The translations under genes were made by a program, and so were the position numbers. Below, piece by piece: positions 33,985 through 41,129 of a stretch of 45,843 nt of DNA. The DNA is from an uncultured Spirochaetia bacterium (GTDB taxonomy: Bacteria; Spirochaetota; Spirochaetia; JABEVK01): NCBI GenBank assembly GCA_937960645.1, contig CALGPJ010000029.1:1-45843 (forward strand), read 5' to 3'. The notes under the pieces are model-generated. The model was not told the DNA's origin. It searched no databases and saw only the letters and a program-made list of their open reading frames with translations. Position 1 is the stretch's first letter, and each line of letters starts with the position of its first letter.

Positions 33985-34337
33985 GTGAACTCCTGGATGA
34001 CTCTGGCGTCGTGGTACAGCCGGTCTAAATCATAAAAAGATCGGGTTTGGGGCAAGAAAAGGTGAACCACCAGGTCACCGCAATCCCAAACCACCCAATC
34101 GGATTCCAGGGCTGGACGTTTGTTCAGCCTTTCTTTTTTGTTTTCCATCAGGAAATCTTCCAGGGATTCGGCAAGCCCCTGAAGCTGCCGCCGGGATTGC
34201 ACGGTCGCCAGGACCACCCAATGGGTCCAATCGCAGATGGTACCCACATCGAGAATCCGAATGTTGGCAGCGCTTTCCCTGTGAAGGAAATCCCCCAGGG
34301 CAAGCGGCAACGAATCACTGGCGTACATATCGTCCAT
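33981..34337 (-). CDS. rsfS: Ribosomal silencing factor RsfS
   Basis: I take ATG 34337 (118 aa), with GGGGATGG about nine nt upstream; ATG 34328 is also possible. The gene starts inside the 3' end of the LCP gene. RsfS binds L14 and blocks subunit joining under nutrient limitation. Recognisable blocks are ILDVGTICDWTHWVVLATVQ, SRRQLQGLAESLEDFL and the C-terminal WVVWDCGDLVVHLFLPQTRS followed by YDLDRLYHDA. It ends the rplU-led operon and shares its stop region with the acidic-protein gene. Confidence 0.92.
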   Translation of the reverse strand: MDDMYASDSLPLALGDFLHRESAANIRILDVGTICDWTHWVVLATVQSRRQLQGLAESLEDFLMENKKERLNKRPALESDWVVWDCGDLVVHLFLPQTRSFYDLDRLYHDARVIQEFT

Positions 34338-35499
34338 CGAAGTCCATCCCCAGGATGATGGTGACATCCACATTTTTCGACTGGTTCAAGGTGCTATCGT
34401 CGGAGCGGACATTGGTCGCTCGAATTAACTGAGAGACACGCTGCAAGGCGGAGGAGCGCCCCGATCGATCGAGGACGATGGTCTTCACATAATCGCGCCG
34501 GTCGGCATTATCGACTCGGACAACCTCGATACCGACCGATTGGAACAGGGTGGCAGTTTTGCTCGCCAAACCCTGCCTTTCCGTGCCGTTCAACAATTCG
34601 ATCTTGATGTTCAAGGCACTCACCGATTCCTGGTCCGTTGACTCGATCGCCTTGTAGGCCTGCTGCACGCCCTCGCGCAGCAGATTGCCATTGAAATGAG
34701 GAAAGAGTAACTTTCGACCGTCGACATCGCGGCGATTTCCCAGGGTCTGAAGAAAGGCCATCCCTTCGAAATCCGCCTGACCCAGGAACTTCAAAAAGAG
34801 GCTGAGGCCATCTTCCTCCAGGTAGGAAAAAGTGTTTCTCAACAGGTAGCGCAACCCATCCGATGAGGTGAGCCAGATGGACTCGTCGCTGAGCTGTTGT
34901 AAAAATGCCTTGAAAAAGCGCTGAATCCGTTCGACACGTTCCGCCTCCGACTCCTGGTCATCCGTATATTGGAGGTACTGCAGGACCTTGGGCCCCTCCA
35001 GCGTAACGTTTCCGCCGGGAACCAGGATCAGGCGCCCCTCGCTGCGATCCTCGAGGGGCTCGGAGACCTGAAGGTTCAATCCGCCCAAAAAGTCTACGGT
35101 ACGCTCGAGCTGCCGCACATCCAGGATCATCATCAAGGGCAGAGGCTGCCCCAGAAGGGCCTCGACCTGTTCCCGGTAGATCGTAGGTTCCCTGGTGTTG
35201 AATGTATCGCTCAGAGCGGCCACCTTACCCAGGCGGGCAATGAGGGATCCCGTGTCGGCCGGAATATCTACCAGGAACATCTTCCCCGTTCGGGGATGAA
35301 AGTAAAGCGCTCCCGAAAGCCACACACTTTCCTGGTCGTGAATGACGAAAAGAATACCGACCTGCTTCTCGCCATTCATGGCCGCTTCCAGGGGATCGAT
35401 ACGGGTCCGAACGAGGATGAAGGCCGTAAAAACGATGACCATGACGATCATCAGGCCCGAAAAAATATAATGAGGGTTCAATATCTTTTTTACATTCAT
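34315..35499 (-). CDS. LytR-CpsA-Psr (LCP) family protein with LytR_C domain
   Basis: The 394-aa protein has one N-terminal membrane helix (IFSGLMIVMVIVFTAFILV) and an extracytoplasmic LCP-like domain. LFVIHDQESVWLSGALYFHP and MFLVDIPADTGSLIARLG match the D-x-R/lipid-binding beginning, and LNLQVSEPLEDRSEG the middle. A C-terminal LytR_C domain follows (LNIKIELLNGTERQGLASKT). LCP proteins transfer glycopolymers onto peptidoglycan; the canonical Arg-rich lipid pocket looks weak here, so activity is uncertain. ATG 35499 overlaps the nadD stop (ATGA). Spirochaetes carry such a gene between nadD and rsfS. Confidence 0.85.
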   Translation of the reverse strand: MNVKKILNPHYIFSGLMIVMVIVFTAFILVRTRIDPLEAAMNGEKQVGILFVIHDQESVWLSGALYFHPRTGKMFLVDIPADTGSLIARLGKVAALSDTFNTREPTIYREQVEALLGQPLPLMMILDVRQLERTVDFLGGLNLQVSEPLEDRSEGRLILVPGGNVTLEGPKVLQYLQYTDDQESEAERVERIQRFFKAFLQQLSDESIWLTSSDGLRYLLRNTFSYLEEDGLSLFLKFLGQADFEGMAFLQTLGNRRDVDGRKLLFPHFNGNLLREGVQQAYKAIESTDQESVSALNIKIELLNGTERQGLASKTATLFQSVGIEVVRVDNADRRDYVKTIVLDRSGRSSALQRVSQLIRATNVRSDDSTLNQSKNVDVTIILGMDFDGRYVRQ

Positions 35500-36068
35500 G
35501 ACCGGTATAACCTTTTGGCTTCAATGTAACGATAAACCCCTGGCGGCACAAGCCAACGCCAGGGGCGGCCGCTGCGAACCCGGCGCCTGATGTCCGTGGA
35601 GCTGATGGGAAGGATGATGTTGTCGGCGTAGCGATGGGGGTAGGGATAGTCCAGACGCTGGGGACTTTCTCGGTGGGCCACGATGAGGTCGCACAACTCG
35701 AGCAGGCGCCCGCTATTTTTCCACGTGGGGAAACTGCGGAACAGATCGTCCCCGATGATGAGGCCAGGTTTGCCCGTCACATCCCCCCTTTTGAGCACAC
35801 TCTCCACCGTATCGATGGAATAACTGATACCGCCGCGGACAATCTCACAGTCGTCGGGCACCAGAATGTCAGAGTCCTCGCACGAGCGTACCACCATCTC
35901 CCAACGGTCCCGGGGACTGACCTCTCCTTCCACCTCTTTGTGAGACGGCCGGAAACTTGGAACGATGAGAACCCTCTCGTAACCGAATTGACGGGCGATT
36001 TCCTCGGCCAGAAAGAGGTGTCCGATGTGGGGCGGGTTGAAGGTTCCCCCAAGAATGACGGTTTTCAT
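35496..36068 (-). CDS. nadD: Nicotinate-nucleotide adenylyltransferase
   Basis: The 190-aa protein joins nicotinate mononucleotide with ATP to give deamido-NAD in NAD synthesis. The nucleotidyltransferase motif is VILGGTFNPPHIGHLFLAEE, with the (T/H)IGH signature, and the C-terminal ISSTDIRRRV closes the ATP site. VLIVPSFRPSHK is the usual substrate loop. Length is typical. It overlaps obg upstream and the LCP gene downstream by ATGA, so the three are translated together. Gene order obg-nadD-rsfS is widely conserved; the LCP gene between is the spirochaete variant. Confidence 0.95.
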   Translation of the reverse strand: MKTVILGGTFNPPHIGHLFLAEEIARQFGYERVLIVPSFRPSHKEVEGEVSPRDRWEMVVRSCEDSDILVPDDCEIVRGGISYSIDTVESVLKRGDVTGKPGLIIGDDLFRSFPTWKNSGRLLELCDLIVAHRESPQRLDYPYPHRYADNIILPISSTDIRRRVRSGRPWRWLVPPGVYRYIEAKRLYRS

Positions 36069-37048
36069 GGGACCAGGGCTCCCAGGGCATGTATCACCGG
36101 TTCCCAGGTGGAACGGTCGAAATTCGACAGGCCGATGACCTTTTCCGCGGGTAAGGAGCGGCGCAATTCGTCGAGGGCCGTCCTCTCGGGGTCCAGGTCG
36201 GTCTTGGTGCCGATCACCAGCCGCGGCTTATTCAGGAGGGAGGGGTCGTAGGACCGGAGTTCTTGAATCAGAATGTCGAAAGTGCGCACGAAATTCGGAT
36301 CGCTGAGATCGATACAAAACGCCAGAGACCGTGTTCGGCTGATGTGCTTCAGAAATTGCAGACCCAGCCCCGCTCCCTGACCTGCCCCCTCGATGATCCC
36401 GGGGATGTCGGCGAGGACGATGTCCCTGTCTTTGAACCGGATCACCCCCAGGTAGGGGATCCTGGTCGTGAACGGGTAGGGGGCAATCTTTGGCCGGGCG
36501 TTGGTGAAAAGGTTGATCAGAGTCGATTTGCCGGCGTTGGGCAGTCCCACCAGACCGATATCGGCAATGAGCCGCAACTCGACCCGTAGCAGACGCTCCT
36601 GGCCCTCCTCGCCGGGTTGTGAAAACCGCGGGGCCTGATGGGTGGACGATCGGAAATGCCAATTTCCCTTGCCACCGCGTCCCCCCTGCAAGAATACGAC
36701 CTCACATTCAGCGTTTTTATCGAAATCGAGGAGGACCTCTCCCGTCTCGTTGTCTCGGATGATGGTGCCGGGTGGCACCTCGATGATCACATCGGCCCCA
36801 TCCCGGCCCGTTTTGCGGGCACCGTGGCCATTCTCACCATTCCTGGCCTTGAAGTTTCTCTTCAAACGCAGGTGGGCCAGCGTCTTGACGTTGGTTTTGA
36901 CTCTAAAGATGACGTTTCCGCCACGGCCTCCATCACCGCCATCCGGACCGCCCATCGGAATGAACTTTTCGCGTCGGAAGGAAACCGCACCATCACCCCC
37001 TTTCCCGGAGGCAACCAGGATGCGGGCCTCGTCAACGAATCCTTCCAA
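36065..37048 (-). CDS. obg: Obg GTPase (CgtA/ObgE)
   Basis: The 327-aa protein has the Gly-rich Obg fold (VDEARILVASGKGGDGAVSF, PMGGPDGGDGGRGGNVIF). The GTPase domain has G1 GLPNAGKST, switch I FTTRIPYLGV, G3 ADIPGIIEGA and G4 TKTDLD, where the usual NKxD reads TKTD. The usual C-terminal OCT domain is absent. It acts in 50S assembly and the stringent response. The only in-frame start before the fold is TTG 37048, six nt after the rpmA stop and without SD, so it probably depends on coupling. Confidence 0.96.
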   Translation of the reverse strand: MEGFVDEARILVASGKGGDGAVSFRREKFIPMGGPDGGDGGRGGNVIFRVKTNVKTLAHLRLKRNFKARNGENGHGARKTGRDGADVIIEVPPGTIIRDNETGEVLLDFDKNAECEVVFLQGGRGGKGNWHFRSSTHQAPRFSQPGEEGQERLLRVELRLIADIGLVGLPNAGKSTLINLFTNARPKIAPYPFTTRIPYLGVIRFKDRDIVLADIPGIIEGAGQGAGLGLQFLKHISRTRSLAFCIDLSDPNFVRTFDILIQELRSYDPSLLNKPRLVIGTKTDLDPERTALDELRRSLPAEKVIGLSNFDRSTWEPVIHALGALVP

Positions 37049-37054
37049 GGCAAA

Positions 37055-37309
37055 TCAGTGGGTAACGACGATGCTGACGGTTTTTTTACCGCGTCGGGCC
37101 CCGAAGGCCACCACACCGGCTTCCAGGGCGAAAAGGGTGTAATCCTTTCCAAGTCCCACGTTTTGTCCGGGATGAATTTTTGTTCCCCGCTGCCGGACCA
37201 GGATCTCCCCGGCCTTGACAAGCTGTCCGCCGAACCGCTTGATACCCAGGCGCTTGGAAATCGAATCGCGCCCGTTTTTGGAACTGCCACCGCCCTTTTT
37301 ATGTGCCAT
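37055..37309 (-). CDS. rpmA: 50S ribosomal protein L27
   Basis: The 84-aa protein starts [20 protein letters not shown], the classical mature N-terminus reaching the peptidyl-transferase centre. [20 protein letters not shown] and [19 protein letters not shown] complete the family pattern. A good SD (GAGGTGA) precedes ATG 37309. There is no N-terminal extension of the type cleaved by Prp in Firmicutes, although a Prp-like gene lies three nt upstream. Part of the rplU-prp-rpmA-obg operon. Confidence 0.98.
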   Translation of the reverse strand: MAHKKGGGSSKNGRDSISKRLGIKRFGGQLVKAGEILVRQRGTKIHPGQNVGLGKDYTLFALEAGVVAFGARRGKKTVSIVVTH

Positions 37310-37312
37310 GTC

Positions 37313-37633
37313 TCACCTCGAATAATCGCTCTCAATCATCAATGCCTGCGGAAACTCGATTTCGATATCCCGCAGACCCGTCTCCAACACCGCCCATACT
37401 CCTTCGGCCCAATCCTCGGCCACAGGACACCGAAGCGTCAATCGTCCCGCCTGAGGGGCATCGAAGCTCACCACACCGGGGTACCTCCGGGCGAGGGCCC
37501 TCGCGGCACTGCGCAAAAGGGCCGAGGCCGCTGCACAGACGATATCTTTGCCGTGTCGATCCCAACCGGCGTGGCCCTCGGCCTCCACAGCGACCAGGTG
37601 CTCCCCATCCTTGAGGAAGCGAATGCGTATCAT
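37313..37633 (-). CDS. prp: Prp-like ribosomal-processing cysteine protease family protein
   Basis: The 106-aa protein matches the YsxB/Prp family by position (between rplU and rpmA) and motif. The catalytic His21 lies in EGHAGW and Cys33 in [11 protein letters not shown], with the expected spacing. In Staphylococcus aureus, Prp cuts the N-terminal extension of L27. Here L27 has no extension, so the substrate is unclear; another ribosomal or non-proteolytic role is possible. The ATG at 37633 shares a base with the rplU stop (TGATG). Confidence 0.88.
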   Translation of the reverse strand: MIRIRFLKDGEHLVAVEAEGHAGWDRHGKDIVCAAASALLRSAARALARRYPGVVSFDAPQAGRLTLRCPVAEDWAEGVWAVLETGLRDIEIEFPQALMIESDYSR

Positions 37634-37947
37634 CAGAGGACGGCCAAATCCTCCACCCTTAAAATCGTATAATTTTGCCGATGGCCCTGCAACTTTTGGT
37701 AACCCTTGCGCCTTTTGAACTTCAGCACGAGGACCTTATCCGCCTTGATGTGCTTTTCCACCACGGTCTTGACTTTGGCGCCGGAAACAAAGGGCTGGCC
37801 GACTTTGACATTCTGGCCATCGGAAAGCAAAACCACCGAATCAAACTCGAGCTTGGCCCCGGGCTCCTGGGAAAAAAGGTCTACCTCCAAAAGCCCGCCC
37901 TTTTCGGCCTTGTACTGCTTACCCTTGATTTCAACTACTGCGTACAT
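37633..37947 (-). CDS. rplU: 50S ribosomal protein L21
   Basis: The 104-aa protein has the family start MYAVVEIKGKQYKAEKGGLL, the middle VVLLSDGQNVKVGQPFV and the diagnostic KRRKGYQKLQGHRQNYTILR near the C-terminus. It binds 23S rRNA. It is the first gene of the operon to rsfS. A consensus-like promoter (TTGACC-17-TATTCT) and an AGAGG SD precede ATG 37947. Confidence 0.98.
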   Translation of the reverse strand: MYAVVEIKGKQYKAEKGGLLEVDLFSQEPGAKLEFDSVVLLSDGQNVKVGQPFVSGAKVKTVVEKHIKADKVLVLKFKRRKGYQKLQGHRQNYTILRVEDLAVL

Positions 37948-37974
37948 CGTTCAACCTCTTTTTAACGGTTGATG

Positions 37975-38003
37975 AGAATAACTTAATTCACGAATAAGGT
38001 CAA
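37975..38003 (-). promoter_or_regulatory. Predicted promoter of the rplU operon
   Basis: On the minus strand TTGACC (38003-37998), a 17-nt spacer and TATTCT (37980-37975) predict a start near 37968 and a short leader. The palindromic repeat array begins only nine bases upstream. Confidence 0.6.
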
Positions 38004-38011
38004 GGAGGGAT

Positions 38012-38292
38012 ATCTATCATTCCGAGCGTCCTGTCATTCCGAGCGTAGCGAGGAATCTTTTCTGGGCTTTTAGGTAAAGGATTCCTCACCCGCAGCGCGG
38101 GTTCGGAATGACAGTAGAACGCTTCGCGGGGTTCGGAATGACATGACCACTGTCATTCCGAGCGTAGCGAGGAATCTATTCTGGGCTTTTAGGTAAAGGA
38201 TTCCTCACCTGCGTTGCAGGTTCGGAATGACAGCGGAGGGCTTCGCAGGTTCGGAATGACAGTAGAACGCTTCGCGGGGTTTGGCGTGACAG
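38012..38292. repeat. Tandem palindromic repeat array (REP/MITE-like)
   Basis: Two long imperfect palindromes occur in tandem: 38032-38113 and 38151-38232. Each opens TGTCATTCCGAGCGTAGCG, then AGGAATC, and closes GATTCCTCAC followed by TTCGGAATGACA, around a shared inner sequence (CTGGGCTTTTAGGTAAAG). A partial unit precedes them (38017-38028), and three extra right-arm pieces (TTCGGAATGACA type, the last degenerate as TTTGGCGTGACA) follow. The core resembles a palindrome seen dispersed in many unrelated bacterial genomes. It fills the space between the glycosyltransferase gene's end and the rplU promoter. Confidence 0.9.
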
Positions 38293-38327
38293 GAGACTTT
38301 GCGGACGTTTTCGTTTACCAGGGGCAT

Positions 38328-39197
38328 TCACCCGATGAGGATGTCCACGAGCTCTTCAGCACCATTTTTCGGGACACTCGCATCGGCGAATTTGCGCACC
38401 CTTTCCTTCTGGTCTTCGAATTGCCGGGGACACACCAAAAAATGCGACTGTTTATGATAATACCTGCTTTCCCAAAAGGTGTTGTACCCGGCACCGGTCA
38501 CCAGGAAATCGATCCCGTTGAAGAGATCGATTAGGGGGAAATGCCAGAACCTGCCCGGGCCCATGACAATCGTTTCGTAGCCGAGGTGCCGATAGCGCTC
38601 CTCCAGATCCCAAACCCGCAGACGGTCGTCCGGATTTCCCGTCTCGGCGAGAACGCAGGTGGGTTGGGCGGTTTTCGTCCCCAGAAGCGCCTTTGCCTTC
38701 GCTGCAGGCAGGATTTCCTGCGGTTCCTTCATGATCATGGGATTCAGAAAGGCGAAACCCTGCGGGGCTTCCCACCTCTCCACGCCAAAACACAGATCCC
38801 AACGATCTGGTTGAAACCAATGGCGGGGTTGAAGTTGGGTGGGATGAAAAAAGTCCTTGTGGACTTGACGGGCCAGATACACTGCCTGGGTTCCGCATGC
38901 TTTCAATGTCTCGAGCACGGGCTGGACAGCGAACCAATGCATTTCCGAGACCAGAATGTCTGGGGGATTTCGATTCAAAAAATCGCTCAGAAGGTTTTCC
39001 TGGCCAGGCTCGAGCAGGATGATTTTCGGCAGGTGGGGACCCAAAACCTTCGCAGCAAAATCCTGTTGAACGAAAACTTGAAGATCGATGTCTTTCTTGA
39101 GCCGCAGAGCGGCGTTCCAAAATGCCAGGGCCCAAATCCCGGCATGGCCCAGCCCCGTTTTTCCCAGGGCCAGCCATGTGATCTTGGGTTTCAGCAA
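38328..39197 (-). CDS. GT28/MurG-like glycosyltransferase family protein
   Basis: The 289-aa protein begins at TTG 39197, inside the 3' end of the lipoprotein gene; no better start is visible. It shows a GT-B-like N-terminal part (ITWLALGKTGLGHAGIWALA). The C-terminal signature is typical of GT28-type enzymes and predicted glycosyltransferases: DFLVTGAGYNTFWESRYY, then FLVCPRQFEDQKERVRKFA. The protein is shorter than MurG and lacks a clear UDP-GlcNAc loop, so donor and acceptor are unknown. It may glycosylate a surface polymer. Its co-transcription with a beta-propeller lipoprotein is seen; any functional link is inference. Confidence 0.68.
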   Translation of the reverse strand: MLKPKITWLALGKTGLGHAGIWALAFWNAALRLKKDIDLQVFVQQDFAAKVLGPHLPKIILLEPGQENLLSDFLNRNPPDILVSEMHWFAVQPVLETLKACGTQAVYLARQVHKDFFHPTQLQPRHWFQPDRWDLCFGVERWEAPQGFAFLNPMIMKEPQEILPAAKAKALLGTKTAQPTCVLAETGNPDDRLRVWDLEERYRHLGYETIVMGPGRFWHFPLIDLFNGIDFLVTGAGYNTFWESRYYHKQSHFLVCPRQFEDQKERVRKFADASVPKNGAEELVDILIG

Positions 39198-40642
39198 TTG
39201 TAGAAATTACTGAAAAAACTGAAAACGCCGGTGTTACCATCCTCGGGTACGGCCCCCAGGTAAGACCCGTTAGAAGGATCGATGAACACCAGGCGATTGA
39301 ACATGTCGAAGAAAATGGGGGAAAAGCTATAACCATCTTTGCCACCCTCGTCAATCACCATGAGCTTTCGTCCCAGCACGGCGGCAAAGCGTCGCGGGGC
39401 CGCCAATTTATCCCTGTCCGAGGTCCTCGGAGAACCGCCAGCCGGATTGTAAAGTTTTCTTTCGATGAGGGTCAGGTTATCGGATCGGAAAACAAGGAGG
39501 GATCCCCAGTTATTCCCAGGGTCGCGAAACTGAACGGTCGTGTGTGCCAATACGTAAACGAGGTCGCCAAGGACCTCGATATCCATGATGGTCCACGGAT
39601 GGGCATTGGCGTGGGGCAATTCCAGGTTGGCAATCGAACGCTGCGCTAAAATCCGGTTTCCCATTCCCAGGTTGGGATTGAACTTGATCAGTTGGTCGCC
39701 CTGCGACCCACCTGCCATGTACAGCATGCCCTCCTCATCCACGGCAAGTCCCGCCCTGCCCACCGAATAGCGGCCAAACGAGGGAGTGTCACTACTGTTC
39801 GCGTAATCCACGATAGGATAGGGAGCAAAAGTGATATCGGTATGCATGTAATCTACAACCGTCGCCGGATTGTTGGCGAGGTTGTTGATATTGAGTTTAC
39901 GAAGCGCCGGCACTGAATAAAGATCCATGTAATAAAGCAGATCTTTTTTTCGATCGATGGCCAGGGCAGTGATCCTGCCACTCACGTTGACAAAGGTCTG
40001 ATAAGAAGTTCCGCTGGCTTTCAACTCGGTGGTTCGGTGAATTCGACCGTTGGTGGTATTATCGACATCGGTTCCGAAATATACCCGACCATCCTTGTCG
40101 AAGTCCAGGGTAACCGGCCGATAATTGGTAATCGCGGGAGTAAAAGAGGTATCTTGGATTGTCTGCCAGCTCCCAACAGATGCAGGGAGAGCATTCATCA
40201 CCAGGATCTTTGCGGTTCCCGCACTCGCCTGGTAATGCTTTCCAGGGTCTGCCACCAGGTACTGGGTCTCCAGGGGTTGGACGAAAAGATTTAGCGCTAC
40301 CTCCTGCCTGGGATAGAGGTCGATGGTCTTCCTTGCACCAAACGCCAACACGTTTGTGGCGGCTCCATCGGCCACCGGTAGCCGCACCGTGACGATCCTC
40401 TGGCGGCCCGAAGGAACCCGAACGCTCAGCTGGGATTCGTTCAGAGAAAACTCTTTTCGAACCAGGGGGGCATCAGGCGACTCGACGATCACCTCGATAT
40501 GCTTCAAAGGTGGCAGACTTCGTCCAGCCAAACTACGCGAACTCAGGCCGAGATCCAGGCGTAGCAGGGACTCATCGGACCCGCCCCATTCAACGGCGCA
40601 GGATGTCAAAACCAGGATTCCCAGCAAGAAACCGCGATACAT
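39191..40642 (-). CDS. Lipoprotein with NHL/beta-propeller-like repeats
   Basis: The 483-aa protein has a lipoprotein signal (MYRGFLLGILVLTSC, Cys15). An N-terminal beta-sandwich-like part is rich in VRVPSGRQRIVTVRL-type strands. From about residue 160 it has repeated blade-like units (VTLDFDKDGRVYFGTD, ITALAIDRKKDLLYYMD, AGLAVDEEGMLYMAGG) that resemble NHL or SMP-30-type propellers. It ends with a lone Cys. The segment IEVIVESPDAP precedes the propeller. SD GAGGGGG lies before ATG 40642, and a promoter is seen at 40673-40701. A surface binding protein is plausible; ligand unknown. Confidence 0.72.
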   Translation of the reverse strand: MYRGFLLGILVLTSCAVEWGGSDESLLRLDLGLSSRSLAGRSLPPLKHIEVIVESPDAPLVRKEFSLNESQLSVRVPSGRQRIVTVRLPVADGAATNVLAFGARKTIDLYPRQEVALNLFVQPLETQYLVADPGKHYQASAGTAKILVMNALPASVGSWQTIQDTSFTPAITNYRPVTLDFDKDGRVYFGTDVDNTTNGRIHRTTELKASGTSYQTFVNVSGRITALAIDRKKDLLYYMDLYSVPALRKLNINNLANNPATVVDYMHTDITFAPYPIVDYANSSDTPSFGRYSVGRAGLAVDEEGMLYMAGGSQGDQLIKFNPNLGMGNRILAQRSIANLELPHANAHPWTIMDIEVLGDLVYVLAHTTVQFRDPGNNWGSLLVFRSDNLTLIERKLYNPAGGSPRTSDRDKLAAPRRFAAVLGRKLMVIDEGGKDGYSFSPIFFDMFNRLVFIDPSNGSYLGAVPEDGNTGVFSFFSNFYNC

Positions 40643-40672
40643 GTTTTCCCCCTCGCACTGCCTATTAGAGAT

Positions 40673-40701
40673 AATCTAGTACAATTCCCAGAAATTTCCA
40701 A
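40673..40701 (-). promoter_or_regulatory. Predicted promoter of the lipoprotein-glycosyltransferase unit
   Basis: On the minus strand TTGGAA (40701-40696), a 17-nt spacer and TAGATT (40678-40673) predict a leader of about 24 nt with SD GAGGGGG. Confidence 0.6.
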
Positions 40702-41057
40702 TGTTTTATGAATATTTTTATTTTTATTTTATTTTAACCTGCCATAAAAACCTTCCCTAGTGCCGCGTTGATTGTGCTCAAGTTTTGCCTGTCAGCCCCA
40801 AAATGGGCCCATGTGGCTTGTGGTTTTCGCCTAATTGGGAATATCCGCGTTTTTTTGCGGGCGATATTTGTTTCCATTATTTGGGGAATGTGTTCGAGGA
40901 TCGTGGCTTTTGCGAACATTTTTACTAATTTTTGTCCCAAAAGTCGTTAATTCTTGGGGACAATTGCTGAGGCACTACGAAAACCTTCCTCATCAGCAGA
41001 AATTTATCAACCGAAGGCCGATAATGTGTGAAACTCCAGGTCCCACAAGGAAACAAC
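40702..41057. other. Divergent intergenic region with several short dyads
   Basis: No gene is supported. An AT-rich stretch (40702-40740) is followed by mixed sequence with small inverted repeats: ATATCCGC (40841-40848) against GCGG...ATAT (40857-40867), and a GTCCC...GGGAC dyad near 40935-40962. These may be regulatory or simply structured leader sequence. Confidence 0.4.
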
Positions 41058-41126
41058 ATGAAAAGTCTCGTCCTGGTCCCCTTCAGGAGGGACAGTTGCC
41101 GCAACACTCCATCCAGGTTAATCTGA
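41058..41126 (+). CDS. Possible 22-aa leader ORF upstream of the M16 peptidase
   Basis: ATG 41058, preceded by AAGGAAACAAC, opens a 22-codon frame (MKSLVLVPFRRDSCRNTPSR then LI) ending at TGA 41124-41126, three nt before the peptidase ATG. Two Arg and a Cys sit mid-peptide. It could be a translated leader that couples initiation of the downstream gene, which lacks a good SD of its own. Chance is also possible for so short a frame. Confidence 0.3.
   Translation: MKSLVLVPFRRDSCRNTPSRLI
41096..41124 (+). promoter_or_regulatory. Weak candidate promoter for the M16 peptidase gene
   Basis: TTGCCG (41096-41101), a 17-nt spacer and TAATCT (41119-41124) would place the start at the ATG (41130-41131). 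The hexamers are poor matches; the spacing fits the leaderless pattern of other genes here. Confidence 0.3.
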
Positions 41127-41129
41127 ACC

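Noticed and set aside
33806-33988. Highly basic Arg/Thr/Lys-rich frame within the acidic-protein gene
   Set aside because: It is the plus-one reading of GAC/GAA-type codons; the acidic frame has the promoter, SD and start.
37312-37672. 344-aa plus-strand frame over obg, rpmA and prp (36638-37672)
   Set aside because: It is antisense to three conserved genes in canonical order.
38032-38262. CRISPR array
   Set aside because: The repeats are long palindromes in two unequal units without uniform spacers, and no cas genes are near; they are REP/MITE-like.
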